This document shows, piece after piece, positions 44,271 through 52,958 of a DNA stretch of 64,000 nt; the stretch's first letter is position 1, and each line of letters opens with the position of its first letter. The notes below the pieces were generated by a model. It saw only the letters and a list, made by a program, of their open reading frames with translations. It was not told the DNA's origin and made no database searches. Position numbers and translations under genes: made by a program. This stretch comes from Microbispora triticiradicis (GTDB lineage Bacteria; Actinomycetota; Actinomycetes; Streptosporangiales; Streptosporangiaceae), in NCBI GenBank assembly GCA_003260025.2, contig QFZU02000056.1, positions 62,001 to 126,000 on the forward strand, given 5' to 3'.

Positions 44271-45073
44271 TGAACACTCTGCGGCTGGCCGTCGCCGACG
44301 GCGTGACGATCACCAAGCGCAACGCCCTGAAGATCCGGCGCGCTCCCGACCTGCTGGGCGGCGTGGTCATGCTCCCGATCGTGTTCGTGCTGCTGTTCAC
44401 CTACGTCTTCGGCAGCATGATCAGCCTGCCCGGCATGTCGTACGGGGAGTACCTGCTGCCCGGGATCTTCGTCATGGCCATCGTCACCAGCGCCCAGATC
44501 ACCGGATACACGCTGACCCAGGACCTGCAGAAGGGCATCTTCGACCGGTTCCGCACGCTGCCGATGTCGCCCTCCGCGGTGCTGACCGGTCAGACCCTCA
44601 GCGACCTGATCATGAACGTCACCAGCATCGCCACCATGGCCGTGGTCGGGCTGCTCGTCGGATGGCGCGTCCACGGCTCGCCGTTCGAGGCCGCCCTCGG
44701 GTTCCTGATGCTGCTGCTGTTCGCGTACGCCTTCTCCTGGGTGACGGCCACGGTCGCGCTGGCCCTGCGTACGCCGGAGGTCTTCAACAACATCGCCACC
44801 ATCATGTCGTTCCCGCTGGTCTTCCTGTCCAACGCCTTCGTCGACAGCGCCCGGCTGCCCGGGCCGCTGAGGCCGATCGCCGAATGGAACCCGGTCTCGA
44901 CGCTCGTCCAGGCCGCACGCGAACTGTTCGGCAACACCAGCCCGGCCCTCCCGGTGCCCGGCGCCTGGCCGCTGCGGCACGCGGTGCCGGTGTCGCTGCT
45001 GTGGACGGCCGTGCTCCTGGTCGTGTTCGTGCCGCTGGCCACGCGGCTGTACAAGAGAGCCGTCAGCCGATGA
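44270..45073 (+). CDS. ABC-2 exporter membrane protein, DrrB type
   Basis: 267 residues from the ATG at 44270, which overlaps the ATPase stop (TGATG); a GTG three bases earlier is an alternative. Six membrane helices of the ABC-2 type are visible, with the cytosolic loop DLQKGIFDRFRTLPMSPSAV typical of DrrB proteins and the C-terminal motif EWNPVSTLVQAARELFG. It forms the export channel with the preceding ATPase. Confidence 0.92.
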   Translation: MNTLRLAVADGVTITKRNALKIRRAPDLLGGVVMLPIVFVLLFTYVFGSMISLPGMSYGEYLLPGIFVMAIVTSAQITGYTLTQDLQKGIFDRFRTLPMSPSAVLTGQTLSDLIMNVTSIATMAVVGLLVGWRVHGSPFEAALGFLMLLLFAYAFSWVTATVALALRTPEVFNNIATIMSFPLVFLSNAFVDSARLPGPLRPIAEWNPVSTLVQAARELFGNTSPALPVPGAWPLRHAVPVSLLWTAVLLVVFVPLATRLYKRAVSR

Positions 45074-45606
45074 GCCACGCGATGGGACACGTCCCCGACC
45101 GGGAGCGGGACAGGGCCGTGGAGCTGGTCCAGCAGGCGTACGCGGACGGCCGGCTCGGCCCCGCCGAGCTGGAACGGCGGCTGGAACTGGCGCTCACCGC
45201 CACCGCCTCGGGCGAGCTGGAGCCGGTGGTCGCCGGCCTGGCCGACGACGAAGACGAAGACGACGAAGTGGTGCGCATCGCCTCCACCGGGGGACTCATC
45301 AAGCGAGTGGGCGACTGGCACGTCCCGCGCCGGCTGCGCATCGACTCCGAGTACGGCAGGGTGAAGCTCGACCTGTCCCAGGCGCACATCCCGTACCCGC
45401 GAATCGACATCGAGCTCCGGCTCGCGTACGGCGGCGCCACGATCACGCTGCCCGCGGGCGCGAGCGCGAACGCCGACGGGGTGCGCATCGGCTGGGGCAG
45501 GGTGACGTCCAAGGCGGCGGGCCGCCGGTGTCCGGGCCGGCTGCACGTCCAGATCACCGGTGACCTGCCCTACGGCAGCATCACCATCCGCACCGCGCGG
45601 AGATGA
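45070..45606 (+). CDS. DUF1707 domain protein
   Basis: 178 residues. The DUF1707 SHOCT-like segment is at the N-terminus (DRERDRAVELVQQAYADGRL, then GPAELERRLELALTA). After an acidic linker, the C-terminal half is a short beta-repeat domain (RIDSEYGRVKLDLSQA, then GDLPYGSITIR) akin to DUF4097. There is no membrane segment. The ATG overlaps the exporter stop by four bases. The two proteins with DUF4097-like repeats flank the exporter genes, suggesting a shared role in its regulation. Confidence 0.8.
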   Translation: MSHAMGHVPDRERDRAVELVQQAYADGRLGPAELERRLELALTATASGELEPVVAGLADDEDEDDEVVRIASTGGLIKRVGDWHVPRRLRIDSEYGRVKLDLSQAHIPYPRIDIELRLAYGGATITLPAGASANADGVRIGWGRVTSKAAGRRCPGRLHVQITGDLPYGSITIRTARR

Positions 45607-45652
45607 CGCGGCCATGGCGAGCGGTGTTGTGGGTGATCGCCATCCTGGCAGG

Positions 45653-46015
45653 ATGAGCGACATGGAACGTGTGCTTGGAATCGGCGGATACTTCCTGCGG
45701 GCCGCCGACCCGGCGGCCCTGGGCGCCTGGTACCGCGAGTGCCTGGGCCTGGACGCCGACGAGAACGGCATGTGGCGGCAGGAAGCCGGGGTGACGGTCT
45801 TCGCGACCTTCGAGTCCGAGACCGAGTACTTCGGCTCCCGGGACCAGCGGACGATGCTCAACTTCCGGGTCCGCGACCTGGACGCGATGCTCGCGCAGCT
45901 CCGCGCCAAGGGCGCGGACGTGGCCAAGGAGACCGAGGAGATGGAGGGCGTCGGCCGGTTCGGCTGGGTCACCGATCCCGAGGGCAACCGCATCGAGCTG
46001 TGGCAGCCCAGCTGA
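45653..46015 (+). CDS. VOC (glyoxalase/bleomycin resistance-like) protein
   Basis: 120 residues of a single VOC fold: GIGGYFLRAADPAALGAWYR at the start, LNFRVRDLDAMLAQLRAKGA in the middle and the C-terminal signature VTDPEGNRIELWQP with a metal-binding Glu. A start nine bases later is possible. It is separate from the exporter unit (46 bp) and convergent with GH65. The substrate is not deducible. Confidence 0.82.
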   Translation: MSDMERVLGIGGYFLRAADPAALGAWYRECLGLDADENGMWRQEAGVTVFATFESETEYFGSRDQRTMLNFRVRDLDAMLAQLRAKGADVAKETEEMEGVGRFGWVTDPEGNRIELWQPS

Positions 46016-46038
46016 CGGTGTCCCCACGCGGCCTCCGA

Positions 46039-48420
46039 TCACCCGTCGCGCTTCGGCTCCGGCAGGGGGAACGTACGGCTGTCGCCGCGCCGTAGCCGGG
46101 CGTGGTGGCCGTGCACCACGAGGTCCAGGGCGGTGGGGCCGTCGTCGGCCCGGGCGATCCGTACGCGGGCCGGATCGGCGTCGACGACGAGTTCCGCGCC
46201 CCGGTAGCGGAGGCACAGCGACAGCGTGGTCAGCTGTTCGGGGAGCACCGGGTTCAGGTGCAGGCCGTCGGGCCGGGCCTCGAGATCGAGGTAGCAGCGC
46301 TGCACCAGGTCCAGCGTCCCGGCCATGGCGCCCAGGTGGACGCCCTCGGCGGTGGTCCCTCCCTGAACGTCGGTGATGTCGCCCGTCAGCGTCTCCGTGA
46401 AGAACCGCCATGAGCCGGTGCGGTCCGAGCGCGCCAGCACCCAGGCGTGGACGACGGCGCTCAGCGTCGAGCCGTGGCAGGTGCGGGAGAGGTAGTAGCG
46501 GATGGTGCGGCGGGTCAGGCCCGGCGCCGCCGGATAGCCCAGCCGGTCGAGGATCTGCCGCACCTCCCGGGCCGTGAGCAGGTAGAACAGCATGAGCACA
46601 TCGGCCTGCTTCGACGCCCGGTAGCGGTCGGGGCTGTCGTTCTCGGCCTCCAGGGCCCGGTCCAGCCGGCGCACGCCCCGATGACGATCCCAGTCCAGCT
46701 CCGCCAGGTGCTCGTATCCGGTGAACTGGCTGATGACGCCGTCGTGGAAGTCCACCCGCATCCTCCGGGTGATGTCCTCCCACCGTTCGGTCTCCACGTC
46801 CGTCAGAGCGAGCCGGCGGCGCAGATCCTCCCGTGCGCGTCGCGGCATCAGGTCGAGCGCCTCACGGGTGCGCAGCAGCAGCCACACCGTCATGATGTTG
46901 GTGTACGCGTTGTTGTCCAGGCCCGGGGACGCCGCGCCCGGATAGCCGTCGTGATACTCGTCCGGACCCATCACCCCCTTGATCTCGTAGCGGCCCGACA
47001 GGGGGTCGAGCCGCGCCACCGAGGCGAAGAAGCGGGCGATCTCGACCAGGAGGTGGGCGCCGGTCCCGGCGAGGAACTCCACGTCGCCGGTGATCGCGTA
47101 GTGCTGCCAGGCGTTGTAGGCGACCGCCAGCCCGACGTGCCGCTGAAGGTGGGTGTGGTCGGGCGTCCACCGCCCGGAGCGGGGGTTGAGGTGGAACCGC
47201 TGGGTCTCGTCGCGTCCGTCGCTGCCGCTCTGCCAGGGGAACATCGCCCCCCGCAGGCCTGCCGCGTGGGCGGCGGCCCGGGCTTCCGGCAGCCGCCGCA
47301 GGCGATAGCGCAGCGCCCCGCGGGCGGTCTCCGGGAAACGCAGGGTCAGCCAGGGCAGCACGAACAGCTCGTCCCAGAACACGTGTCCCCGGTAGGCCTC
47401 GCCGTGCAGGCCGCGTGCGGGCACGCCCACGTCGAGGTCGGCGGTGTGCGGTGACAGGGTCTGCAGCACGTGGAAGGTGCTCAGGCGGATGTCCCGCTGG
47501 GTGTTCGGGCCCGTCACCTCCAGCCGGGCCCGTTCCCACAGGTCACGCCAGGCGATCTCGTGCTGTTCCAGGAGTTCGCCGAAGCCGGGCGCGAGTCCGG
47601 CCCGACGCAGCGCGGCCGAGGTCACGTCGGAGAGCGCCAGGTCGCGCGACGTGGTGAGCGCCACCGTCTTGACGACCGCGACGGGGTGGCCATGGTCCAG
47701 CGGCAGCACGCGTGTCTCCAGGACGTGGTCGTCGTGCCGCTCGGCCTCGGGCCCGCCTAGGCCGCCGGAGGAGACGTCGACCCGCGAGGCCAGGGCGACC
47801 TCGATGCCGGAGGAGCGGGTCCGCGCGCGGAGCCACGTCAGGGGCTCCCGGATCCCCGTCGTGTGCCCAGTCAGGTGGTCGCCCCGCAGGTCGCGGTATC
47901 GCGCCACTCCCGTGTTGGCCACCCGGCCGTCGAGCCCGGAGCGTACGCGGAGAGGCCCTGACCAGTTCTCGGCCGTGAAGGTCGTCTCCAGCGCGGCCAG
48001 GTAGGGGTCGGCCATCGAGACCAGGCGGCGCTGCCGTACGGACGTGACGCGGCCCTCGGCGTCCCGGAACCGGATCAGCCGGTGCAGGACGGCGTGGCGC
48101 ATGTCCAGGTCCTGCCGGTACCCGAGCAGGTCCGCCGTGCCGGGGGAGAACCACGGGCAGCCGGGCGTCGCGAAGGTCAGCGGCAGCCAGTTCGGCAGGT
48201 TGACCATGTCCTCGTTGGTCAGCCGATGACCCGCGATGTCCGAGGTGAGGCGGTCGTAGCATCCGGCGACGTACGTCCCCGGGTAGTGGACGGCGCCGGC
48301 CCCGGCCTCCGGTGCCGCGCCTCGCGTGGCGAACCGGCCGTTGCCCAGCGTGCACAGCGCCTCGCGCAGCCCCTCGTGACCGGGATCGAACCCTTCGTAA
48401 GTCAGCGACCACGGATTCAA
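46039..48420 (-). CDS. GH65 glycoside phosphorylase/hydrolase
   Basis: 793 residues from a TTG start with AGGAGG seven bases upstream, which matches the family N-terminus NPWSLTYEGFDP. The domains are an N-terminal beta-sandwich, a linker and an alpha6/alpha6 barrel with the catalytic acid Glu488 in IKGVMGPDEYHDG, then HLGAMAGTLDLVQRCY. GH65 acts on alpha-glucosides (trehalose, maltose, kojibiose), mostly by phosphorolysis. A beta-phosphoglucomutase gene, which usually accompanies phosphorylases, is not adjacent. The CBS-pair gene lies just upstream on the same strand (68 bp) and may be co-transcribed. Confidence 0.9.
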   Translation of the reverse strand: MNPWSLTYEGFDPGHEGLREALCTLGNGRFATRGAAPEAGAGAVHYPGTYVAGCYDRLTSDIAGHRLTNEDMVNLPNWLPLTFATPGCPWFSPGTADLLGYRQDLDMRHAVLHRLIRFRDAEGRVTSVRQRRLVSMADPYLAALETTFTAENWSGPLRVRSGLDGRVANTGVARYRDLRGDHLTGHTTGIREPLTWLRARTRSSGIEVALASRVDVSSGGLGGPEAERHDDHVLETRVLPLDHGHPVAVVKTVALTTSRDLALSDVTSAALRRAGLAPGFGELLEQHEIAWRDLWERARLEVTGPNTQRDIRLSTFHVLQTLSPHTADLDVGVPARGLHGEAYRGHVFWDELFVLPWLTLRFPETARGALRYRLRRLPEARAAAHAAGLRGAMFPWQSGSDGRDETQRFHLNPRSGRWTPDHTHLQRHVGLAVAYNAWQHYAITGDVEFLAGTGAHLLVEIARFFASVARLDPLSGRYEIKGVMGPDEYHDGYPGAASPGLDNNAYTNIMTVWLLLRTREALDLMPRRAREDLRRRLALTDVETERWEDITRRMRVDFHDGVISQFTGYEHLAELDWDRHRGVRRLDRALEAENDSPDRYRASKQADVLMLFYLLTAREVRQILDRLGYPAAPGLTRRTIRYYLSRTCHGSTLSAVVHAWVLARSDRTGSWRFFTETLTGDITDVQGGTTAEGVHLGAMAGTLDLVQRCYLDLEARPDGLHLNPVLPEQLTTLSLCLRYRGAELVVDADPARVRIARADDGPTALDLVVHGHHARLRRGDSRTFPLPEPKRDG

Positions 48421-48488
48421 CGCGGCTCCTCCTGAACCGGCCCCCGGTCGATCCGATCGGCGCGGATCGCCGGCGTCGAGAGGGCGGG

Positions 48489-48863
48489 TCAAGGCGTGAG
48501 CGTCTCCAGCGCGAGAAGATCGCGCATCGACACCATGCCGATCAGGCGCCCGTCCTGGTCCACCGGGATGTGACGGATGCCGTGGTCGAGCATGCGCCGG
48601 GCCACCTCGCGCGTGTCCTCGTCCAGAGTGGCGGTCTTGATGTCCGACGACGCGCACATCCCCGCGCTCAGGGCGGCGGGGTCGGCGGATGTGGCAAGCG
48701 CCGTCACGAGGTCCCGTTCTGTGATCACTCCAGTGACCCGGTCCGCTTCGAGCACGGCGAGTGCGCCGATGTTCTTCTCCGTCATCCGGCGGGCCACCTC
48801 GGGCAGTTTCGCGGTCGCCGGGCACCCGAACACCAGGGGACGGTAAACGTTGGCGATACGCAT
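48489..48863 (-). CDS. CBS domain pair protein
   Basis: 124 residues made of two CBS domains. The first is marked by RVTGVITERDLVTALA, the second by GRLIGMVSMRDLLALE. Such stand-alone pairs bind adenine nucleotides or act as stress proteins, like mycobacterial Hrp1. The ATG at 48863 has GAGGGGAGG upstream. It is divergent from the phosphotransferase/kinase gene and upstream of GH65. Confidence 0.88.
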   Translation of the reverse strand: MRIANVYRPLVFGCPATAKLPEVARRMTEKNIGALAVLEADRVTGVITERDLVTALATSADPAALSAGMCASSDIKTATLDEDTREVARRMLDHGIRHIPVDQDGRLIGMVSMRDLLALETLTP

Positions 48864-49061
48864 GCGTCCTCCCCTCCTCACCAGCACTTCCAGCCAACCA
48901 CACCGCCACGGGACGCCCGTCGGCCGCTGGGCGTTACGGGCAGGCCGAACCTGCGAGGGGAGGAGTCCGCGCGCGGGAATGTCTCCAGGAAGCGGACGTG
49001 GAGACGGTGTCCGGCGGCTCCTGGCCGCCGCATGGCACCGACGGGGGACGGGGGCACCTCG

Positions 49062-50555
49062 ATGAGGCCGTGGGCGCAGGTCAGGGAGACGCACGCCGGG
49101 GTGGTGATCCTCCTCGGAGATCACGCCTTCAAGCTGAAGAAGCCCGTCGATCTGGGCTTCCTGGACTTCACGACGCTGGAGGCCCGGCGGGCGATGTGCC
49201 ACAAGGAGGTCGAGCTCAACCGCCGGCTGGCACCGGACGTCTACGAAGGAGTGGCCGACGTGTCCGGCCCGGACGGACGGGTCCGGGAGCACCTCGTGGT
49301 GATGCGGCGGATGCCGGACGAACGCCGGTTGTCCGCGCTGGTCCAGTCGGGAGCACCGGTGGAGGACGCCCTGTGCCGGGTCGCGCGGGTGGTCGCGGGC
49401 ATGCACGCCCGATCCCCGCACAGCCCGCGCATCGACGAACAGGGGAGCGGGCAGGCGCTGCGATCCCGCTGGACCGCGAGCTTCCGTGAGGTGCGGGCGC
49501 TGCCCGAGGCGGTCCTCGACACCGAGATCCTCGGCGACGTCGAACGGCTCACGCTGCGCTATCTCGACGGCCGGGAACCGCTCTTCGCGGTCCGGATCGC
49601 GGAAGGCCGGATCGTGGACGGCCACGGCGATCTGCTCGCCGACGACATCTTCTGCCTGGACGACGGGCCCCGGATCCTGGACTGCCTGGAGTTCGACGAC
49701 CGGCTCCGCTTCGTCGACGGCCTGGACGACGCCGCCTTCCTGGCCATGGACCTGGAGCGACTGGGCGCTCCTCGCCTGGCGGAGCTCTTCCTGTGCTGGT
49801 ACGCCGAGTTCTCCGGCGACCCCTCACCGCCCTCGCTGTGGCATCACTACGTCGCCTACCGGGCCTTCGTCCGCGCCAAGGTCGCCTGCCTGCGCCATGG
49901 ACAGGGGGACGCCGCGGCGGCGTGGGAGGCCCGGAGCCTGGCCGAGCTCACGCTGGGCCACCTTCAGGCGGGTGCGGTCACCCTGGTCCTCGTCGGCGGG
50001 CTCCCGGGGACCGGAAAGTCGACCCTGGCCGCCGCCGTCGCCGACCGGCTCGGCTGCACGTTGCTGACCAGCGACCGTCTCCGTAAGGAACTCGCCGGCA
50101 TATCGCCGCACCAGCCCGCGGCCGCCCCCTTCGGCGAGGGCATCTACTGTGCGGAGTCCACTGAACGGACCTACGCCGAGCTGTTGTCCAGGGCCGAGCG
50201 GCTGCTCGGTCTCGGCGAGCCGGTCGTCGTGGACGCGTCCTGGACGGACACCGCGCACCGCGCCGCCGCGGCGTCCCTGGCCCGCCGTACCTCCACCCAT
50301 CTCACAGCGCTGCACTGCGTCGCCCCGCCGCGGGTCACCGCCGAACGCCTCGCACGCCGCACCGGCGGGATATCGGACGCGGACCGGGCGATCGCCGCCG
50401 CGATGACGGCGACGACGACCCCCTGGCCCGGCGCGACCGAGATCGACACCGACGCGCCCCCGGAACGGACACTGGAGCGGGCGATGACGGCGATCCACGC
50501 CCGCTGGTCCGGCGTGCCACGGCGGTTCCGGCGTCCCCGGATGGCACCGGGCTGA
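49062..50555 (+). CDS. Phosphotransferase-like/P-loop kinase fusion protein
   Basis: 497 residues. The N-terminal 310 resemble aminoglycoside-phosphotransferase-like kinases: VILLGDHAFKLKKPVDLGFL at the nucleotide site, and the catalytic loop HGDLLADDIF followed by LDCLEFDD. The C-terminal 170 are a gluconate-kinase-like P-loop domain with GGLPGTGKSTLA. This two-kinase arrangement is a known actinobacterial family of unknown substrate. The start at 49062 was chosen; an ATG at 49032 is possible. The gene is divergent from the CBS gene across about 200 bp. Confidence 0.85.
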   Translation: MRPWAQVRETHAGVVILLGDHAFKLKKPVDLGFLDFTTLEARRAMCHKEVELNRRLAPDVYEGVADVSGPDGRVREHLVVMRRMPDERRLSALVQSGAPVEDALCRVARVVAGMHARSPHSPRIDEQGSGQALRSRWTASFREVRALPEAVLDTEILGDVERLTLRYLDGREPLFAVRIAEGRIVDGHGDLLADDIFCLDDGPRILDCLEFDDRLRFVDGLDDAAFLAMDLERLGAPRLAELFLCWYAEFSGDPSPPSLWHHYVAYRAFVRAKVACLRHGQGDAAAAWEARSLAELTLGHLQAGAVTLVLVGGLPGTGKSTLAAAVADRLGCTLLTSDRLRKELAGISPHQPAAAPFGEGIYCAESTERTYAELLSRAERLLGLGEPVVVDASWTDTAHRAAAASLARRTSTHLTALHCVAPPRVTAERLARRTGGISDADRAIAAAMTATTTPWPGATEIDTDAPPERTLERAMTAIHARWSGVPRRFRRPRMAPG

Positions 50556-50595
50556 ACCACGGCCGCGGGTACCCGGGCGCGACGGCGGACGACTC

Positions 50596-51291
50596 CTACC
50601 GGGTGCGCGGGTCGGGCCCGATCCAGCCGGCCGCGCCCACGCACGCCTCGTTGCCTTCGGGGTCGGCCAGCACCCAGTGCGACGGCGCGTACGCGTCGGA
50701 GACCAGGCGGCCGCCGGCGGCGACCGCCGCCGCTATCCGCGCCTCGGCCTGGTCGTACGGCACCCAGACGTCGACGTGGACCCGGTTGCGCTGCGGACGC
50801 GGCTCGTCCATCTGCTGGAAGTAGAACGCCGCGCCGCGGCGGTGCGGGTCGATCAGGTCTTCCGGGCTGTTCGCCCGGTCCTCGTAGCCGAGCAGGGCCC
50901 GCCAGAACGCCACCACCTCGGCACCGGAGAGGGCGTCGACGGTGACCTGGACGCTCTGCACGGCCGAGGGATCGGCGGGGACGCCGAGCGCGCGGGCCAC
51001 CGCCGAGATCCGCCGGGCCAGTTCGGCGTCCCGATCCGTCAGCCCGTAGAAGTCCGCGATGGTGATCAGCCGTACCGTGACGCCCTCGTGGCGCAGGTCG
51101 ACGTCGGGGTGACCGCTGCCCACGCCGGGCAGTTCGCTGATCGCCTGCACGAGCGCGGCCCCGGCCGCGAACGACCCGGTACGGAAGTAGGCACACGCCC
51201 CCTCACCCAGCACCCGCCAGTCCTCCAGGCCGCCGATCTCGTGGAACTGCTGCGGCCTGATCCGTTCGATCTTCTCCGTGGCGTTGCTCAT
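50596..51291 (-). CDS. Fusion of pterin-dehydratase-like and VOC domains
   Basis: 231 residues. The N-terminal half (about 1-105) resembles pterin-4a-carbinolamine dehydratase, with GHPDVDLRHEGVTVRLI and FYGLTDRDAELARRIS; the THxxxGLT histidine of active enzymes is not present (TIADFYGLT). The C-terminal half is a VOC domain: VQVTVDALSGAEVVAFWRAL, then VHVDVWVPYDQAEARIAAA, then WVLADPEGNEACVG. Such fusions occur in actinobacteria and are of unknown activity. The ATG has a weak GGAT box. It is convergent with the kinase gene. Confidence 0.82.
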   Translation of the reverse strand: MSNATEKIERIRPQQFHEIGGLEDWRVLGEGACAYFRTGSFAAGAALVQAISELPGVGSGHPDVDLRHEGVTVRLITIADFYGLTDRDAELARRISAVARALGVPADPSAVQSVQVTVDALSGAEVVAFWRALLGYEDRANSPEDLIDPHRRGAAFYFQQMDEPRPQRNRVHVDVWVPYDQAEARIAAAVAAGGRLVSDAYAPSHWVLADPEGNEACVGAAGWIGPDPRTR

Positions 51292-51366
51292 CCGGTCAGC
51301 GTATCGACCACATCCGACAAGCCACCCGCCCGGTCACGCGCCTTCGGCGGTGACGAGCCTGGCAGC

Positions 51367-51502
51367 GCTGGGGACGGTGGTGCGCTGGGGACGGTGGTGC
51401 GCTGGGGACGGTGGTGCGCTGGGGACGGTGGTGCGCTGGGGACGGTGGTGCGCTGGGGACGGTGGTGCGCTGGGGACGGTGGTGCGCTGGGGACGGTGGT
51501 GC
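51367..51502. repeat. 17-bp tandem repeat, eight copies
   Basis: Eight perfect copies of GCTGGGGACGGTGGTGC lie between the VOC-fusion gene start and the TetR stop codon, ending one base before the latter. No spacers, so not a CRISPR array; no convincing coding role. Confidence 0.92.
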
Positions 51503-51503
51503 G

Positions 51504-52103
51504 CTACGGCCGGCCGGCGCCTGCCGCGAGGGCGGTCTCCACGCCCGGCGTCACCACGGCGCGGAACGCCGCGTCCATCTCGGCGGGGGTGGCGTTGATC
51601 TCGCCGTCCGCCCACTTCCGCAGCAGCGCCATGAACGCCCCCACGACGCAGGTCACCATCAGGTCGAGCGAGGGCGGCGGCGTGCTTCGCGGAGGGAGGG
51701 CCGCCAGCAGTTCGTCGCGTACGACCGTGGCCAGGATCTGCTCTCCGCGCGCGATCACGGCGCTGCCCCCTCGACGCCCGAGCAGCGCACGCGCGAGCCG
51801 GCGCTGCTCGTGAAGGTGCTCGAACATCGGCAGGCTGAAGGCGAACAACGTGCCCGGCCTGGCCGCGGGGGCGAGGCGAAGGAGGCCGTGGAGCTCGTCG
51901 AGGTTGCTGAACAGCACGTCCTGCTTGTCGGCGAAGTGCGCGTAGAAGGTCGAGCGGCCGACGTCGGCGCGGTTGATCAGATCAGTGACCGTCACCGCCT
52001 CGTAGCCCTTCTCCAGGACCAGCTCTATCAACGCCTGCTGAACGGCCTTCCGGGTGCGCCGTACCCGGCGGTCGGTGCTCTCCCGCCGCTGGTTTCCGAA
52101 CAC
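51504..52103 (-). CDS. TetR family transcriptional regulator
   Basis: 199 residues from a GTG with AAGGGGAA upstream. The HTH region is RRTRKAVQQALIELVLEKGY and DLINRADVGRSTFYAHFADK. The remainder is a C-terminal TetR_C_33/AcrR-like core. It is divergent from a methyltransferase gene, and the gap holds a palindrome, so mutual regulation is likely. The gene ends directly against the 17-bp repeat array. Confidence 0.88.
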   Translation of the reverse strand: MFGNQRRESTDRRVRRTRKAVQQALIELVLEKGYEAVTVTDLINRADVGRSTFYAHFADKQDVLFSNLDELHGLLRLAPAARPGTLFAFSLPMFEHLHEQRRLARALLGRRGGSAVIARGEQILATVVRDELLAALPPRSTPPPSLDLMVTCVVGAFMALLRKWADGEINATPAEMDAAFRAVVTPGVETALAAGAGRP

Positions 52104-52186
52104 GTTTCCCCTTCTGTCCAGTACGGCACAGCCTGATCGATTTGCTTGTTGACCGCTCCGGGCCGGTGAATCGATCATTTATAACC

Positions 52187-52199
52187 GAACAGGTTGTTC
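52187..52199. promoter_or_regulatory. Palindrome, possible TetR operator
   Basis: GAACA-3-TGTTC in the TetR/methyltransferase gap, 22 bp before the methyltransferase start. It is followed by another GTTCCGAAAC-like half. Confidence 0.4.
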
Positions 52200-52221
52200 C
52201 GAAACAAGAAGGGGGAGGCCT

Positions 52222-52884
52222 GTGGCCAGGGGAAAGCTCATGCACCGTCACTCGGAAAACGATGACGGGGGTGGCGTGATCAATTATCCGCGGGGTTATG
52301 AGATTCTGGCCGAAATCGGGTTCGCCGGGCGTCGCCGCAGCGTTTTCGCCCGTCTGGCCGCGTTGTCCGGGGCGGGGCCGGGCGATCGGATTCTGGACGT
52401 CGGCTGCGGCACCGGCTACTGGAGCCGGATGCTGGCTCCTCTCGTGGGGCCCGAAGGGCGGGTGATCGGTGTCGACCCGTCGCCGCCGATGCTCGAACAC
52501 GCGCGCCGGCGCTCACCCGGCAACTGCTCCTACGAGGTGGGCGAGGGGCAGGCGCTGCCCTTCCCGGACGTCTCGTTCGACATCGTGGTCTCCAGCTTCG
52601 CGGTGCACCACATGCCGGGCTCGGCCCGAGGCGCAGCCGTGCGGGAGATGTTCCGCGTCCTGCGGCCGGGCGGACGGCTGCTGATCGCCGAGTTCCGCCC
52701 GCCGGTCAACCCACTCGCCGCCCGCTTGGCCGAGATGGTGGCGGGTCCGGCGGTACGGCCCACCATGCCGGAACTGCTCGCCACCCTGGTGCCCGGCGCC
52801 GGTCTCCGCGTCGAGAGCACGGGCACCGTGGGGCCGGTGCTCTACTACGTGAACGCCGTCCGCCCTCCCGCCACCCACTCCTGA
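52222..52884 (+). CDS. SAM-dependent methyltransferase
   Basis: 220 residues from a GTG with GGGGGAGG upstream. The class I SAM-binding motif is ILDVGCGTGYWS, followed by VIGVDPSPPMLEHAR and the later motif FPDVSFDIVVSSFAVHH and FRVLRPGGRLLIAEF. It belongs to the UbiE/Methyltransf_11 type small-molecule group. It is divergent from, and probably controlled by, the TetR gene. The substrate is unknown. Confidence 0.88.
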   Translation: MARGKLMHRHSENDDGGGVINYPRGYEILAEIGFAGRRRSVFARLAALSGAGPGDRILDVGCGTGYWSRMLAPLVGPEGRVIGVDPSPPMLEHARRRSPGNCSYEVGEGQALPFPDVSFDIVVSSFAVHHMPGSARGAAVREMFRVLRPGGRLLIAEFRPPVNPLAARLAEMVAGPAVRPTMPELLATLVPGAGLRVESTGTVGPVLYYVNAVRPPATHS

Positions 52885-52889
52885 ATTCC

Positions 52890-52907
52890 AGAGGAGGCCG
52901 CTCCTCT
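52890..52907 (+). terminator. Short hairpin after the methyltransferase gene
   Basis: AGAGGAG / CTCCTCT with a GCCG tetraloop, 5 bp past the stop. Confidence 0.5.
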
Positions 52908-52958
52908 CTGCGCGAACAGGCGTGTCGCCGGAGATCCGGCCGTGTCAGACTTCCAGGC

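Noticed and set aside
51367-51502. CRISPR array
   Set aside because: The 17-bp units are adjacent without spacers, too short for CRISPR repeats, and no cas gene is present.
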